DNA of 64,000 nt from Megachile rotundata (taxonomy: Eukaryota; Arthropoda; Insecta; Hymenoptera; Megachilidae). A model generated the notes under the pieces. It had not been told where the DNA came from. It did not search any database and worked only from the letters and a program-made list of their open reading frames with translations. Position numbers and translations under genes: made by a program. Positions within the stretch are counted from its first letter, which is position 1; every line of letters starts with the position of its first letter. The stretch covers positions 62,001 through 126,000 of the forward strand of contig NW_027473328.1 in NCBI RefSeq assembly GCF_050947335.1, in the 5' to 3' direction. Positions 1 through 15,473 of the stretch are shown here, one piece after another.

Positions 1-356
1 CAATCATACAATCACAATCATACAATCACAATCATATGATCACAATCATACAATCACAATGATACAATCACAATCATACAATCACAATCATACAATCACA
101 ATCATACAATCACAATCATACGATCACAATCATACGAAGACAATCATACAATTACTACTATACAATCACAATCATACAATCACAATCATACAAAAACAAT
201 CATACAATCACAATCATACAATCACAATCATATGATCACAATCATACGATCACAATCATACAATCGCAATGATACAATCACAGTCATACAATCACAATCA
301 TACAATCACAATCATACAATCACAATCATACGATCACAATCATACGATCACAATCA

Positions 357-482
357 TACGAAGACAATCATACAATTACTACTATACAATCACAATCATA
401 CAAAAACAATCATACAATCACAATCATACGATGACAATCATACAATTACTACTATACAATCACAATCTTACAAAAACTATCA
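357..482 (+). repeat. Double TACGAAG/TACGATG cassette (example of a recurrent 9-monomer unit)
   Basis: Nine monomers in order: TACGAAG-, TACAATTACTACTA, consensus, TACAAAA-, consensus, TACGATG-, TACAATTACTACTA, near-consensus, TACAAAA-type. This 126-bp cassette, whole or as a single half, is the most widespread higher-order motif in the array. In the first 4.1 kb I counted 16 TACAATTACTACTA-type monomers, and each is directly preceded by TACGAAG- or by TACGATG/TATGATG-. The fixed order shows that the cassette is copied as a block. Confidence 0.85.
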
Positions 483-776
483 TACAATCACAATCATATG
501 ATCACAATCATACAATCACAATGATACAATCACAATCATACAATCACAATCATACAATCACAATCATACGATCACAATCATACGATCACAATCGTACGAA
601 GACAATCATACAATCACAATCATACAATCACAATCATACTATCGCAATCATACAATCACAATAATACAATCACAATCATACAATCACAATCATACTATCG
701 CAATCATACAATCACAACCATACAATCACAATCATACAATCACAATCATACAATCACAATCATACAATCACAATCA

Positions 777-1000
777 TGCAATTACAATCATACGATCATA
801 ATCATACAAGAACAATCATACAATCACAATAATAGACCAATAATTATACAACCACAATCAAACGATCACAATCATACAATCACAATCATACGATCACAAT
901 CGTACGATCACAATCATACAATCACAATCATACAAAAACAATCATACAATCACAATCATACACTCACAATCATACGCTCACAATCATTCAATCACAATGA
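777..1000 (+). repeat. Alpha module, copy 1
   Basis: Alpha is a 224-bp, 16-monomer module. It starts at TGCAATTACAATCA, followed by TACGATCAT-, TACAAGAAC- and a -CAATAA monomer. Then come a TAGA(A/C)CAATAATTA monomer, TACAACC- and AACGATC-. It ends with TACACTC-, TACGCTC- and TTCAATCACAATGA. This copy has the TAGACC form shared only with copy 2. A 10-bp palindrome, ATCGTACGAT, lies at 899-908. Confidence 0.9.
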
Positions 1001-2134
1001 TACAATCACAATCATACAATCACAATCATACGATCACAATCATACGATCACAATCATACGAAGACAATCATACAATTACTACTATACAATCACAATCATA
1101 CAAAAACAATCATACAATCACAATCATATGATGACAATCATACAATTACTACTATACAATCACAATCATACGAAAACAATCATACAATCTCAATCATACA
1201 ATCACAATCATACAATCACAATCATACAATCACAATCGTACAATCACAATCATACAATCACAATCATACAATCGCAATCATACAATCGCAATCATACTAT
1301 CGCAATCATACTATCGCAATCATACAATCACAATCATACAATCACAATCATACAATCACAATCATACAATCACAATCATACAATCACAATCATACAATCA
1401 CAATCATACAATCACAATCATACAATCACAATCATACAAAAACAATCATACAATCACAATCATACAATCACAATCATATGATCACAATCATACAATCACA
1501 ATGATACAATCACAATCATACAATCACAATCATACAATCACAATCATACAATCACAATCATACGATCACAATCATACGAAGACAATCATACAATTGCTAC
1601 TATACAATCACAATCATACAAAAACAATCATACAATCACAATCATACGATGACAATCATACAATTACTACTATACAATCACAATCATACAAAAACAATCA
1701 TACAATCACAATCATACAATCACAATCATACAATCACAATCATACATTCACAATCATACAATCACAATCATACAATCACAATCATACAATCACAATCATA
1801 CAATAACAATCATACAATAACAATCATACAATCACAATCATACAATCACAATCATACAAAAACAATCATACAATCACAATCATACAATCACAATCATACA
1901 ATCACAATCATACAATCACAATCATATGATCACAATCATACAATCACAATGATACAATCACAATCATACAATCACAATCATACAATCACAATCATACAAT
2001 CACAATCATACGATCACAATCATACGAAGACAATCATACAATTACTACTATACAATCGCAATCATACAATCACAATCATACAAAAACAATCATACAATCA
2101 CAATCATACAATCACAATCATACAATCACAATCA

Positions 2135-3114
2135 TATGATCACAATCATACGATCACAATCATACAATCGCAATGATACAATCACAGTCATACAATCACA
2201 ATCATACAATCACAATCATACAATCACAATCATACGATCACAATCATACGATCACAATCATACGAAGACAATCATACAATTACTACTATACAATCACAAT
2301 CATACAAAAACAATCATACAATCACAATCATACGATGACAATCATACAATTACTACTATACAATCACAATCATACAAAAACTATCATACAATCACAATCA
2401 TATGATCACAATCATACAATCACAATGATACAATCACAATCATACAATCACAATCATACAATCACAATCATACGATCACAATCATACGATCACAATCGTA
2501 CGAAGACAATCATACAATCACAATCATACAATCACAATCATACTATCGCAATCATACAATCACAATAATACAATCACAATCATACTATCGCAATCATACA
2601 ATCACAACCATACAATCACAATCATACAATCACAATCATACAATCACAATCATACAATCACAATCATGCAATTACAATCATACGATCATAATCATACAAG
2701 AACAATCATACAATCACAATAATAGACCAATAATTATACAACCACAATCAAACGATCACAATCATACAATCACAATCATACGATCACAATCGTACGATCA
2801 CAATCATACAATCACAATCATACAAAAACAATCATACAATCACAATCATACACTCACAATCATACGCTCACAATCATTCAATCACAATGATACAATCACA
2901 ATCATACAATCACAATCATACGATCACAATCATACGATCACAATCATACGAAGACAATCATACAATTACTACTATACAATCACAATCATACAAAAACAAT
3001 CATACAATCACAATCATATGATGACAATCATACAATTACTACTATACAATCACAATCATACGAAAACAATCATACAATCTCAATCATACAATCACAATCA
3101 TACAATCACAATCA
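2135..3114 (+). repeat. Higher-order duplication A, copy 2
   Basis: Partner of 231-1224. It starts with the TATGATC- monomer and contains alpha at 2667-2890. Its first part also matches 25.87-26.27 kb and 29.95-30.34 kb, the left part of the 4.07 kb tandem units, and the relationship continues to about 4.1 kb. The private TCCGATC- monomer at 3675 recurs at 27472 and 31560. Confidence 0.85.
2667..2890 (+). repeat. Alpha module, copy 2
   Basis: Identical in layout to copy 1 and sharing its private TAGACC monomer (2723). It lies 1890 bp downstream of copy 1 inside duplication A. Confidence 0.9.
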
Positions 3115-3394
3115 TACATTCACAATCATACAATAACAATCATACAACCACAATCACACAATCACAATAATACAATCACAATCATACAATCTCAATCATA
3201 CAATCACAATCATACAATCACAAACATACAATCACAATCATGCTATCGCAGTCATACAATCACAATCATACAATCATAATCATACAATCACAATAATACA
3301 ATCACAATCATACAATCACAATCATACAGTCACAATCGTACTATCGCAATCATATAATCACAATCATACAATCACAATCATACAATCACAATCA

Positions 3395-3618
3395 TGCAAT
3401 TACAATCATACAATCACAATCATACAATCACAATCATACAAAAACAATCATACAATCACAATCATACAATCATAATCATATAATCACACTCATAAAATTG
3501 CAATCATACAATCGCAATCATACAATCACAATCATACCATCACAATCATACAGGCACAATCATACAATCACAATCATGAAATCACAATCATACAAAAACA
3601 ATCATGCAATCACAATGA
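3395..3618 (+). repeat. Beta/kappa module with internal deletion
   Basis: The full beta/kappa module is 308 bp, 22 monomers. Its beta half runs from TGCAATT- through TACAAGAAA- and TAGAACCATAATCA. Its kappa half includes TATAATCACACTCA, TAAAATTGCAATCA, TACCATC-, TACAGGC- and TGAAATC-, and ends TGCAATCACAATGA. Here TGCAATT- is followed directly by plain monomers and then kappa (TAAAATTG at 3493). Six monomers (84 bp), including the TAGAACC monomer, are missing. Confidence 0.85.
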
Positions 3619-5984
3619 TACAATCACAATCATACAATCACAATCATACAATCACAATCATACAATCACTATCATCCGATCACAATCATACGAAGACAAT
3701 CATACAATTACTACTACACAGTCACAATCATACAAAAACAATCATACAATCACAATCATACGATGACAATCATACAATTACTACTATACAATCACAATCA
3801 TACAAAAACAATCATACAATCAGAATCACACAATCACTATCATACAATCACAATCATACATTCACAATCATACAATCACAATCATACAATCACAATCATA
3901 CAATCACAATAATACAATCACAAACATACAATCTCAATCATACAATCACAATTATACAATCACAATCATACAATCACAATCATACAATCACTATCATACG
4001 ATCACAATCATACGAAGACAATCATACAGTTACTACTATACAATCACAATCATACAAAAACAATCATACAATCACAATCATACGATGACAATCATACAAT
4101 TACTACTATACAATCACAATCATACAAAAACAATCATACAATCAGAATCACACAATCACTATCATACAATCACAATCATATATTCACAATCATACAATCA
4201 CAATCATACAATCACAATCATACAATCACAATAATACAATCACAATCATACAATCACAATCATACAATCACAATCATACAATCACAATCATACAATCACA
4301 ATCATACAAAAACAATCATACAATCACAATCATACAATCACAATCATATGATCACAATCATACAATCACAATGATACAATCACAATCATACAATCACAAT
4401 CATACAATCACAATCATACAATCACAATCATACGATCACAATCATACGAAGACAATCATACAATTACTACTATACAATCACAATCATACAATCACAATCA
4501 TACAAAAACAATCATACAATCACAATCATACAATCACAATCATATGATCACAATCATATGATCACAATCATACAATCGGAATGATACAGTCACAATCATA
4601 CAATCACAATCATACAATCACAATCATACAATCACAATCATACGATCACAATCATACAATCACAATCATACAATCACAATCATACGATCACAATCATACA
4701 AAAACAATCATACAATCACAATCATACGATGACAATCATACAATCACAATCATATGATCACAATCATATGATCACAATCATACAATCGCAATGATACAGT
4801 CACAATCATACAATCACAATCATACAATCACAATCATACAATCACAATCATACGATCACAATCATACAATCACAATCATACAATCACAATCATACGATCA
4901 CAATCATACAAAAACAATCATACAATCACAATCATACGATGACAATCATACAATTACTACTATACAATCACAATCATACAAAAACAATCATACAATCACA
5001 ATCATACAATCACAATCATACAATCACAATCATACATTCAGAATCATACAATCACAATCATACAATCACAATCATACAATCACAATAATACAATCACAAT
5101 CATACAATCTCAATCATACAATCACAATCATACAATCACAATCATTCAATCTCAATCATACAATCACAGTCATACAATCACAATCATACAATCACAATCA
5201 TACTATCGCAATCATACAATCACAATCATACAATCACAATCATACAATCACAATAATACAATCACAATCATACAATCACAATCATACAATCACAATCATA
5301 CAATCACAATCATACAAAAACAATCATACAATCACAATCATACAATCACAATCATATGATCACAATCATACAATCACAATGATACAATCACAATCATACA
5401 ATCACAATCATACAATCACAATCATACAATCACAATCATACAATCACAATCATACGATCACAATCATACGAAGACAATCATACAATTACTACTATACAAT
5501 CACAATCATACAAAAACAATCATACAATCACAATCATACGATGACAATCATACAATTACTACTATACAATCACAATCATACAAAAACAATCATACAATCA
5601 CAATCATACAATCACAATCATATGATCACAATCATACAATCACAATGATACAATCACAATCATACAATCACAATCATACAATCACAATCATACGATCACA
5701 ATCATACGAAGACAATCATACAATCACAATCGTACAATCACAATCATACTATCGCAATCATACAATCACAATAATACAAACACAATCATACAATCACAAT
5801 CATACAATCACAATCATACAATCACAATCATACAATCACAATCATACAATCACAATCATACAATCACAATCATACAATCGCAATCATACTATCGCAATCA
5901 TACAATCACAACCATACAATCACAATCATACAATCACAATCATACAATCACAATCATACAATCACAATCATACAATCACAATCA

Positions 5985-6208
5985 TGCAATTACAATCATA
6001 CGATCATAATCATACAAGAACAATCATACAATCACAATAATAGAACAATAATTATACAACCACAATCAAACGATCACAATCATACAATCACAATCATACG
6101 ATCACAATCGTACGATCACAATCATACAATCACAATCATACAAAAACAATCATACAATCACAATCATACACTCACAATCATACGCTCACAATCATTCAAT
6201 CACAATGC
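5985..6208 (+). repeat. Alpha module, copy 3
   Basis: TAGAACAATAATTA form at 6041. The last monomer ends -CAATGC instead of the usual -CAATGA, a private substitution. It is paired with copy 4 at an offset of 3374 bp. Confidence 0.9.
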
Positions 6209-6754
6209 TACAATCACAATCATACAATCACAATCATACGATCACAATCATACGATCACAATCATACGAAGACAATCATACAATTACTACTATACAATCA
6301 CAATCATACAAAAACAATCATACAATCACAATCATATGATGACAATCATACAATTACTACTATACAATCACAATCATACGAAAACAATCATACAATCTCA
6401 ATCATACAATCACAATCATACGAAAACAATCATACAATCTCAATCATACAATCACAATCATACAATCACAATCATACATTCACAATCATACAATAACAAT
6501 CATACAATCACAATCACACAATCACAATAATACAATCACAATCATACAATCTCAATCATACAATCACAATCATACAATCACAAACATACAATCACAATCA
6601 TGCTATCGCAGTCATACAATCACAATCATACAATCACAATAATACAATCACAATCATACAATCACAATCATACAGTCACAATCATACTATCGCAATCATA
6701 TAATCACAATCATACAATCACAATCATACAATCACAATCATACAATCACAATCA

Positions 6755-7062
6755 TGCAATTACAATCATACGATCATAATCATACAAGAAAAATCATACA
6801 ATCACAATAATAGAACCATAATCATACAACCACAATCATGCAATCACAATCATACAATCACAATCATACAATCACAATCATACAAAAACAATCATACAAT
6901 CACAATCATACAATCATAATCATATAATCACACTCATAAAATTGCAATCATACAATCGCAATCATACAATCACAATCATACCATCACAATCATACAGGCA
7001 CAATCATACAATCACAATCATGAAATCACAATCATACAAAAACAATCATGCAATCACAATGA
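6755..7062 (+). repeat. Beta/kappa module, full copy
   Basis: TAGAACC at 6811 and TAAAATTG at 6937, 126 bp apart, the constant spacing of full copies. It pairs with 10143-10450 at offset 3388 bp. Confidence 0.9.
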
Positions 7063-7482
7063 TACAATCACAATCATACAATCACAATCATACAATCACA
7101 ATCATACAATCACAATCATACAATCACAATCATACAATCACAATCATACAATCACAATCATACAATCACAATCATACAATCACAATCATACAATCACAAT
7201 CATACAATCACTATCATACGATCACAATCATACGAAGACAATCATACAATTACTACTATACAATCACAATCATACAAAAACAATCATACAATCACAATCA
7301 TACGACGACAATCATACAATTACTACTATACAATCACAATCATACAATCACAATAATACAATCACAATCATACAATCTCAATCATACAATCGCAAACATA
7401 CAATCACAATCATACAATCCCAATCATACTATCGCAATCATACAATGACAATCATACAATCACAATCATACAATCACAATCA

Positions 7483-7664
7483 TACAAAAACAATCATACA
7501 ATCACAATCATACAATCATAATCATATAATCACACTCATAAAATTGCAATCATACAATCGCAATCATACAATCACAATCATACCATCACAATCATACAGG
7601 CACAATCATACAATCACAATCATGAAATCACAATCATACAAAAACAATCATGCAATCACAATGA
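7483..7664 (+). repeat. Kappa half only
   Basis: Starts at TACAAAA- with no beta half; TAAAATTG at 7539. Preceded by TACAATG- and -TCCCAATCA monomers. The same left flank recurs at 21480 and 35886, so these three form one subfamily. Confidence 0.88.
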
Positions 7665-9358
7665 TACAATCACAATCATACTATCGCAATCATACAATCA
7701 CAATCATACAATCACAATCATACAATCACAATCATACTATCGCAATCATACAATCACAATCATACAATCACAATCATACAATCACAATAATACAATCACA
7801 ATCATACAATCACAATCATACTGTCGCAATGATACAATCACAATCATACAATCACAATCATACTATCGCAATCATACAATCACAATCATACAATCACAAT
7901 CATACTATCACAATCATACAATCACAATCATACAATCAGAATCATACAAAAACAATCATACAGTCAAAATCATACAAAAACAATCATACAATCACAATCA
8001 TATGATCACAATCATACAATCACAATGATACAATCACAATCATACAATCACAATCATACAATCGCAATCATACAATCACAATCATACGATCACAATCATA
8101 CGAAGACAATCATACAATTACTACTATACAATCACAATCATACAATCACAATCATACAAAAACAATCATACAATCACAATCATACAATCACAATCATACA
8201 ATCACAATCATATGATCACAATCATACAATCGCAATGATACAGTCACAATCATACAATCACAATCATACAATCACAATTATACGATCACAATCATACAAT
8301 CACAATCATACAATCACAATCATACGATGACAATCATACAATTACTACTATACAATCACAATCATACAAAAACAATCATACAATCACAATCATACAATCA
8401 CAATCATACAATCACAATCATACATTCAGAATCATACAATCACAATCATACAATCACAATCATACAATCACAATCATACAATCTCAATCATACAATCACA
8501 ATCATACAATCACAATCATACAATCTCAATCATACAATCACAATCATACAATCACAATCATACAATCACAATCATACTATCGCAATCATACAATCACAAT
8601 CATACAATCACAATCATACAATCACAATAATACAATCACAATCATACAATCACAATCATGCAATCACAATCATACAATCACAATCATACAAAAACAATCA
8701 TACAATCACAATCATACAATCACAATCATATGATCACAATCATACAATCACAATGATACAATCACAATCATACAATCACAATCATACAATCACAATCATA
8801 CAATCACAATCATACAATCACAATCATACGATCACAATCATACGAAGACAATCATACAATTACTACTATACAATCACAATCATACAAAAACAATCATACA
8901 ATCACAATCATACGATGACAATCATACAATTACTACTATACAATCACAATCATACAAAAACAATCATACAATCACAATCATACAATCACAATCATATGAT
9001 CACAATCATACAATCACAATGATACAATCACAATCATACAATCACAATCATACAATCACAATCATACAATCACAATCATACGATCACAATCATACGAAGA
9101 CAATCATACAATCACAATCGTACAATCACAATCATACTATCGCAATCATACAATCACAATAATACAATCACAATCATACAATCACAATCATACAATCACA
9201 ATCATACAATCACAATCATACAATCACAATCATACAATCACAATCATACAATCGCAATCATACTATCGCAATCATACAATCACAACCATACAATCACAAT
9301 CATACAATCACAATCATACAATCACCATCATACAATCACAATCATACAATCACAATCA

Positions 9359-9582
9359 TGCAATTACAATCATACGATCATAATCATACAAGAACAATCA
9401 TAGAATCACAATAATAGAACAATAATTATACAACCACAATCAAACGATCACAATCATACAATCACAATCATACGATCACAATCGTACGATCACAATCATA
9501 CAATCACAATCATACAAAAACAATCATACAATCACAATCATACACTCACAATCATACGCTCACAATCATTCAATCACAATGA
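9359..9582 (+). repeat. Alpha module, copy 4
   Basis: Carries TAGAATCACAATAA just before the TAGAACA monomer (9415), giving two TAG triplets in successive monomers. It is the partner of copy 3 within the 3.4 kb duplication. Confidence 0.9.
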
Positions 9583-10142
9583 TACAATCACAATCATACA
9601 ATCACAATCATACGATCACAATCATACGATCACAATCATACGAAGACAATCATACAATTACTACTATACAATCACAATCATACAAAAACAATCACACAAT
9701 CACAATCATATGATGACAATCATACAATTACTACTATACAATCACAATCATACGAAAACAATCATACAATCTCAATCATACAATCACAATCATACGAAAA
9801 CAATCATACAATCTCAATCATACAATCACAATCATACAATCACAATCATACATTCACAATCATACAATAACAATCATACAATCACAATCACACAATCACA
9901 ATTATAATATCACAATCATACAATCTCAATCATACAATCACAATCATACAATCACAAACATACAATCACAATCATGCTATCGCAGTCATACAATCACAAT
10001 CATACAATCACAATAATACAATCACAATCATACAATCACAATCATACAATCACAATCATACAGTCACAATCATACTATCGCAATCATATAATCACAATCA
10101 TACAATCACAATCATACAATCACAATCATACAATCACAATCA

Positions 10143-10450
10143 TGCAATTACAATCATACGATCATAATCATACAAGAAAAATCATACAATCACAATAATA
10201 GAACCATAATCATACAACCACAATCATGCAATCACAATCATACAATCACAATCATACAATCACAATCATACAAAAACAATCATACAATCACAATCATACA
10301 ATCATAATCATATAGTCACACTCATAAAATTGCAATCATACAATCGCAATCATACAATCACAATCATACCATCACAATCATACAGGCACAATCATACAAT
10401 CACAATCATGAAATCACAATCATACAAAAACAATCATGCAATCACAATGA
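10143..10450 (+). repeat. Beta/kappa module, full copy
   Basis: TAGAACC at 10199, TAAAATTG at 10325. It carries TATAGTCACACTCA instead of TATAATCACACTCA, a private substitution. Confidence 0.9.
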
Positions 10451-11780
10451 TACAATCACAATCATACAATCACAATCATACAATCACAATCATACAATCA
10501 CAATCATACAATCACAATCATACAATCACAATCATACAATCACAATCATACAATCACAATCATACAATCACAATCATACAATCACTATCATACGATCACA
10601 ATCATACGAAGACAATCATACAATTACTACTATACAATCACAATCATACAAAAACAATCATACAATCACAATCATACGATGACAATCATACAATTACTAC
10701 TATACAATCACAATCATACAAAAACAATCATACAATCAGAATCACACAATCACTATCATACAATCACAATCATACATTCACAATCATACAATCACAATCA
10801 TACAATCACAATCATACAATCACAATAATACAATCACAATCATACAATCTCAATCATACAATCACAATTATACAATCACAATCATACAATCACAATCATA
10901 CAATCACAATCATACTATCGCAATCATACAATCACAATCATACAATCACAACCATACAATCACAATCATACTATCGCAATCATACAATCACAATCATACA
11001 ATCACAATCATACAATCACAATAATACAATCACAATCATACAATCACAATCATACAATCACAATCATACAATCACAATCATACAATCACAATCATACAAT
11101 CACAATCATACAAAAACAATCATACAATCACAATCATAAAATCACAATCATATGATCACAATCATACTATCGCAATCATACAATCACAATCGTACAATCA
11201 CAATCATACAATCACAATCATTCAATCACAATCATGCAATCACAATCATACAATCACAAGCATACAATCACAATCATACGATCACAATCATACGAAGACA
11301 ATCATACAATTACTACTATACAACCACAATCATACAAAAACAATCATACAATCACAATCATACGATGACAATCATACAATTACTACTATACAATCACAAT
11401 CATACAAAAACAATCATACAATCACAATCATACAATCACAATCATACATTCACAATCATACAATCACAATCATACAATCACAATCATACAATCACAATAA
11501 TACAATCACAATCATACAATCTCAATCATACAATCACAATCATACAATCACAATCATACAATCACAATCATACAATCACAATCATACAATCACAATCATA
11601 CAATCACAATCATACAATCACAATCATACAATCACAATCATACAATCACAATCATACAAAAACAATCATACAATCACAATCATACGAAGACAATCCTACA
11701 ATTACTACTATACAATCACAATCATACAATCTCAATCATAAGATGACAATCATACAATTACTACTATACAATCACAATCA

Positions 11781-11793
11781 TACAAAATAATCA
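11781..11793 (+). other. 13-bp monomer TACAAAATAATCA (1-bp deletion)
   Basis: The monomer phase changes from 7 to 6 mod 14 here. The site follows a TACAATTACTACTA cassette and is followed by consensus monomers and TACATTC-. The upstream TAAGATG- monomer is private to this copy. Confidence 0.93.
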
Positions 11794-12521
11794 TACAATC
11801 ACAATCATACAATCACAATCATACAATCACAATCATACATTCACAATCATACAATCACAATCATACAATCACAATCATACAATCACAATAATACAATCAC
11901 AATCATACAATCTCAATCATACAATCACAATCATACAATCACAATCATACAATCACAATCATACAATCACAATCATACAATCACAATCATACAATCACAA
12001 TCATACAATCACAATCATACAATCACAATCATACAATCACAATCATACAATCACAATCATACAATCACAATCATACTATCGCAATCATACAATCACAATC
12101 ATACAATCACAATAATACAATCACAATCATACAATCACAATCATACAATCACAATCATACAATCACAATCATACAAAAACAATCATACAATCATAATCAT
12201 ACAATCACAATCATATGATCACAATCATACAATCACAATGATACAATCACAATCATACAATCACAATCATACAATCACAATCATACAATCACAATCATAC
12301 GATCACAATCATACGAAGACAATCATACAATTACTACTATACAATCACAATCATACAAACACAATCATACAATCACAATCATACTATCGCAATCATACAA
12401 TCACAATCATACAATCACAATCATACAATCACAATAATACAATCACAATCATACAATCTCAATCATACAATCGCAATCATACAATCACAATCATACAATC
12501 ACAATCATGCAATCACAATCA

Positions 12522-12633
12522 TACAAACACAATCATACAATCACAATCATACTATCGCAATCATACAATCACAATCGTACAATCACAATCATACAATCAC
12601 AATCATTCAATCACAATCATGCAATCACAATCA
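12522..12633 (+). repeat. Gamma module, copy 1
   Basis: Gamma is 8 monomers (112 bp): TACAAAC-, consensus, TACTATCG-, a -CAATCG monomer, two consensus, TTCAATC-, TGCAATC-. This copy is preceded by another TGCAATC- monomer at 12508. A partial gamma (TACAAAC- and TACTATCG- without TTCAATC-) lies just upstream at 12354. Confidence 0.88.
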
Positions 12634-13319
12634 TACAATCACAATCATACAATCACAATCATACGATCACAATCATACGAAGACAATCATACAATTACTA
12701 CTATACAACCACAATCATACAAAAACAATCATACAATCACAATCATACGATGACAATCATACAATTACTACTATACAATCACAATCATACAAAAACAATC
12801 ATACAATCACAATCATACAATCACAATCATACATTCACAATCATACAATCACAATCATACAATCACAATCATACAATCACAATAATACAATCACAATCAT
12901 ACAATCTCAATCATACAATCACAATCATACAATCACAATCATACAATCACAATCATACAATCACAATCATACAATCACAATCATACAATCACAATCATAC
13001 AATCACAATCATACTATCGCAATCATACAATCACAATCATACAATCACAATAATACAATCACAATCATACAATCACAATCATACAATCACAATCATACAA
13101 TCACAATCATACAATCACAATCATACAATCACAATCATACAATCACAATCATACAATCACAATCATACAATCACAATCGTACAAAAACAATCATACAATC
13201 ACAATCATACGATCACAATCATACGAAGACAATCATACAATTACTACTATACAATCACAATCATACAATCTCAATCATACGATGACAATCATACAATTAC
13301 TACTATACAATCACAATCA

Positions 13320-13332
13320 TACAAAATAATCA
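13320..13332 (+). other. 13-bp monomer TACAAAATAATCA
   Basis: Phase 6 to 5. Same flanks as 11781, with TACGATG- upstream. Confidence 0.93.
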
Positions 13333-13864
13333 TACAATCACAATCATACAATCACAATCATACAATCACAATCATACATTCACAATCATACAATCACAAT
13401 CATACAATCACAATCATACAATCACAATAATACAATCACAATCATACAATCTCAATCATACAATCACAATCATACAATCACAATCATACAATCACAATCA
13501 TACAATCACAATCATACAATCACAATCATACAATCACAATCATACAATCACAATCATACAATCACAATCATACAATCACAATCATACAATCACAATCATA
13601 CAATCACAATCATACTATCGCAATCATACAATCACAATCATACAATCACAATAATACAATCACAATCATAAAATCACAATCATACAAAAACAATCATACA
13701 ATCACAATCATACAATCACAATCATATGATCACAATCATACAATCACAATGATACAATCACAATCATACAATCACAATCATACAATCACAATCATACAAT
13801 CACAATCATACGATCACAATCATACGAAGACAATCATACAATTACTACTATACAATCACAATCA

Positions 13865-13976
13865 TACAAACACAATCATACAATCACAATCATACTATCG
13901 CAATCATACAATCACAATCGTACAATCACAATCATACAATCACAATCATTCAATCACAATCATGCAATCACAATCA
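13865..13976 (+). repeat. Gamma module, copy 2
   Basis: 1343 bp after copy 1, follows a TACAATTACTACTA cassette. Its counterpart at 43373 lies in a region homologous over about 3 kb. Confidence 0.88.
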
Positions 13977-14354
13977 TACAATCACAATCATACAATCACA
14001 ATCATACAATCACAATCATACAATCACAATCATACAATCACAATAATACAATCACAATCATACAATCACAATCATACAATCACAATCATACAATCAGAAT
14101 CATACGATCACAATCATACGAAGACAATCATACAATTACTACTATACAATCACAATCATACAAAAACAATCATACAATCACAATCATACGATGACAATCA
14201 TACAATTGCTACTATACAATCACAATCATACAAAAACAATCATACAATCACAATCATACAATCACAATCATACGATCACAATCATACGAAGTCAATCATA
14301 CAATTACTACTATACAATCACAATCATACAAAAACAATCGTACAATCACAATCA

Positions 14355-14367
14355 ACGATGACAATCA
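14355..14367 (+). other. 13-bp monomer ACGATGACAATCA
   Basis: Phase 5 to 4. The initial T of a TACGATG- monomer is missing. This is an independent event; no other copy has it. Confidence 0.92.
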
Positions 14368-14465
14368 TACAATTACTACTATACAATCACAATCATACAA
14401 AAACAATCATACAATCACAATCATACAATCACAATCATACAATCACAATCATACAATCACAATCA

Positions 14466-14633
14466 TACAAAAACAATCATACAATCACAATCATACAATC
14501 ATAATCATATAATCACACTCATAAGATTGCAATCATATAATCGCAATCATACAATCACAATCATACCATCACAATCATACAGGCACAATCATACAATCAC
14601 AATCATACAATCACAATCATACAAAAACAATCA
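14466..14633 (+). repeat. Kappa half, TAAGATTG subtype
   Basis: TAAGATTG at 14522 followed by TATAATCG-. TGAAATC- is replaced by consensus and the TGCAATCACAATGA terminus is absent. The only other TAAGATTG copy is at 44213. Confidence 0.85.
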
Positions 14634-14815
14634 TACAATCACAATCATACAATCACAATCATACAATCACTATCATACGATCACAATCATACGAAGACAA
14701 TCATACAATTACTACTATACAATCACAATCATACAAAAACAATCATACAATCACAATCATACGATGACAATCATACAATTACTACTATACAATCACAATC
14801 ATACAAAAACAATCA

Positions 14816-15403
14816 TACAATCAGAATCACACAATCACTATCATACAATCACAATCATACATTCACAATCATACAATCACAATCATACAATCACAATCAT
14901 ACAATCACAATAATACAATCACAATCATACAATCTCAATCATACAATCACAATTATACAATCACAATCATACAATCACAATCATACAATCACAATCATAC
15001 TATCGCAATCATACAATCACAATCATACAATCACAATCATACAATCACAATCATACTATCGCAATCATACAATCACAATCATACAATCACAATCATACAA
15101 TCACAATAATACAATCACAATCATACAATCACAATCGTACAATCACAATCATACAATCACAATCATACAAAAACAATCATATAATCACAATCATACAATC
15201 ACAATCATATGATCACAATCATACAATCACAATGATACAATCACAATCATACAATCACAATCATACAATCACAATCATACTATCGCAATCATACAATCAC
15301 AATCATACATCCACAATCATACAATCACAATCATACAATCACAATCATACAATCACAATCATACAATCACAATCATACTATCGCAATCATACAATCACAA
15401 TCA
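14816..15403 (+). repeat. TACATCC block, copy 1
   Basis: A block of 588 bp that starts at TACAATCAGAATCA and contains the marker TACATCCACAATCA (15306). It matches 44591-45178 and 50076-50663 at constant offsets of 29775 and 5485 bp, both multiples of 14 once the intervening deletions are added back. Confidence 0.83.
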
Positions 15404-15473
15404 TACAATCACAATAATACAATCACAATCATACAATCACAATCATACAATCACAATCATACAATCACAATCA

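Larger units (their letters stand above)
231..1224 (+). repeat. Higher-order duplication A, copy 1 (about 1 kb)
   Basis: This stretch matches 2135-3114 monomer for monomer, with offset 1904 bp at the left and 1890 bp further right; copy 2 lacks one 14-bp monomer near 2565. Both copies carry alpha with the private variant TAGACCAATAATTA (833 and 2723), which I saw nowhere else in the window. That makes common descent much more likely than convergence. After 1224 the two copies diverge: here plain and CG-ending monomers follow, while copy 2 goes on with TACATTC- and TACAATAA-. Confidence 0.85.
5033..7216 (+). repeat. Higher-order duplication B, copy 1
   Basis: Matches 8421-10590 with offsets of 3388, 3374, 3388 and 3374 bp at successive markers: TACATTCAGAATCA, alpha, beta/kappa, TACAATCACTATCA. 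Copies differ by whole monomers only. Internal order is cassettes, alpha, beta/kappa, then a run of consensus monomers. Confidence 0.8.
8421..10590 (+). repeat. Higher-order duplication B, copy 2
   Basis: Partner of 5033-7216. Private differences include TAGAATCACAATAA in alpha, a -CACCATCA monomer near 9323, and an altered -CAATTA, TAATATC- pair near 9905. Confidence 0.8.

Noticed and set aside
6923..6936. TATAATCACACTCA and TATAAAAAC as promoter boxes
   Set aside because: They are one-base variants of the monomer, occur inside copied modules, and have no other promoter element or gene downstream.
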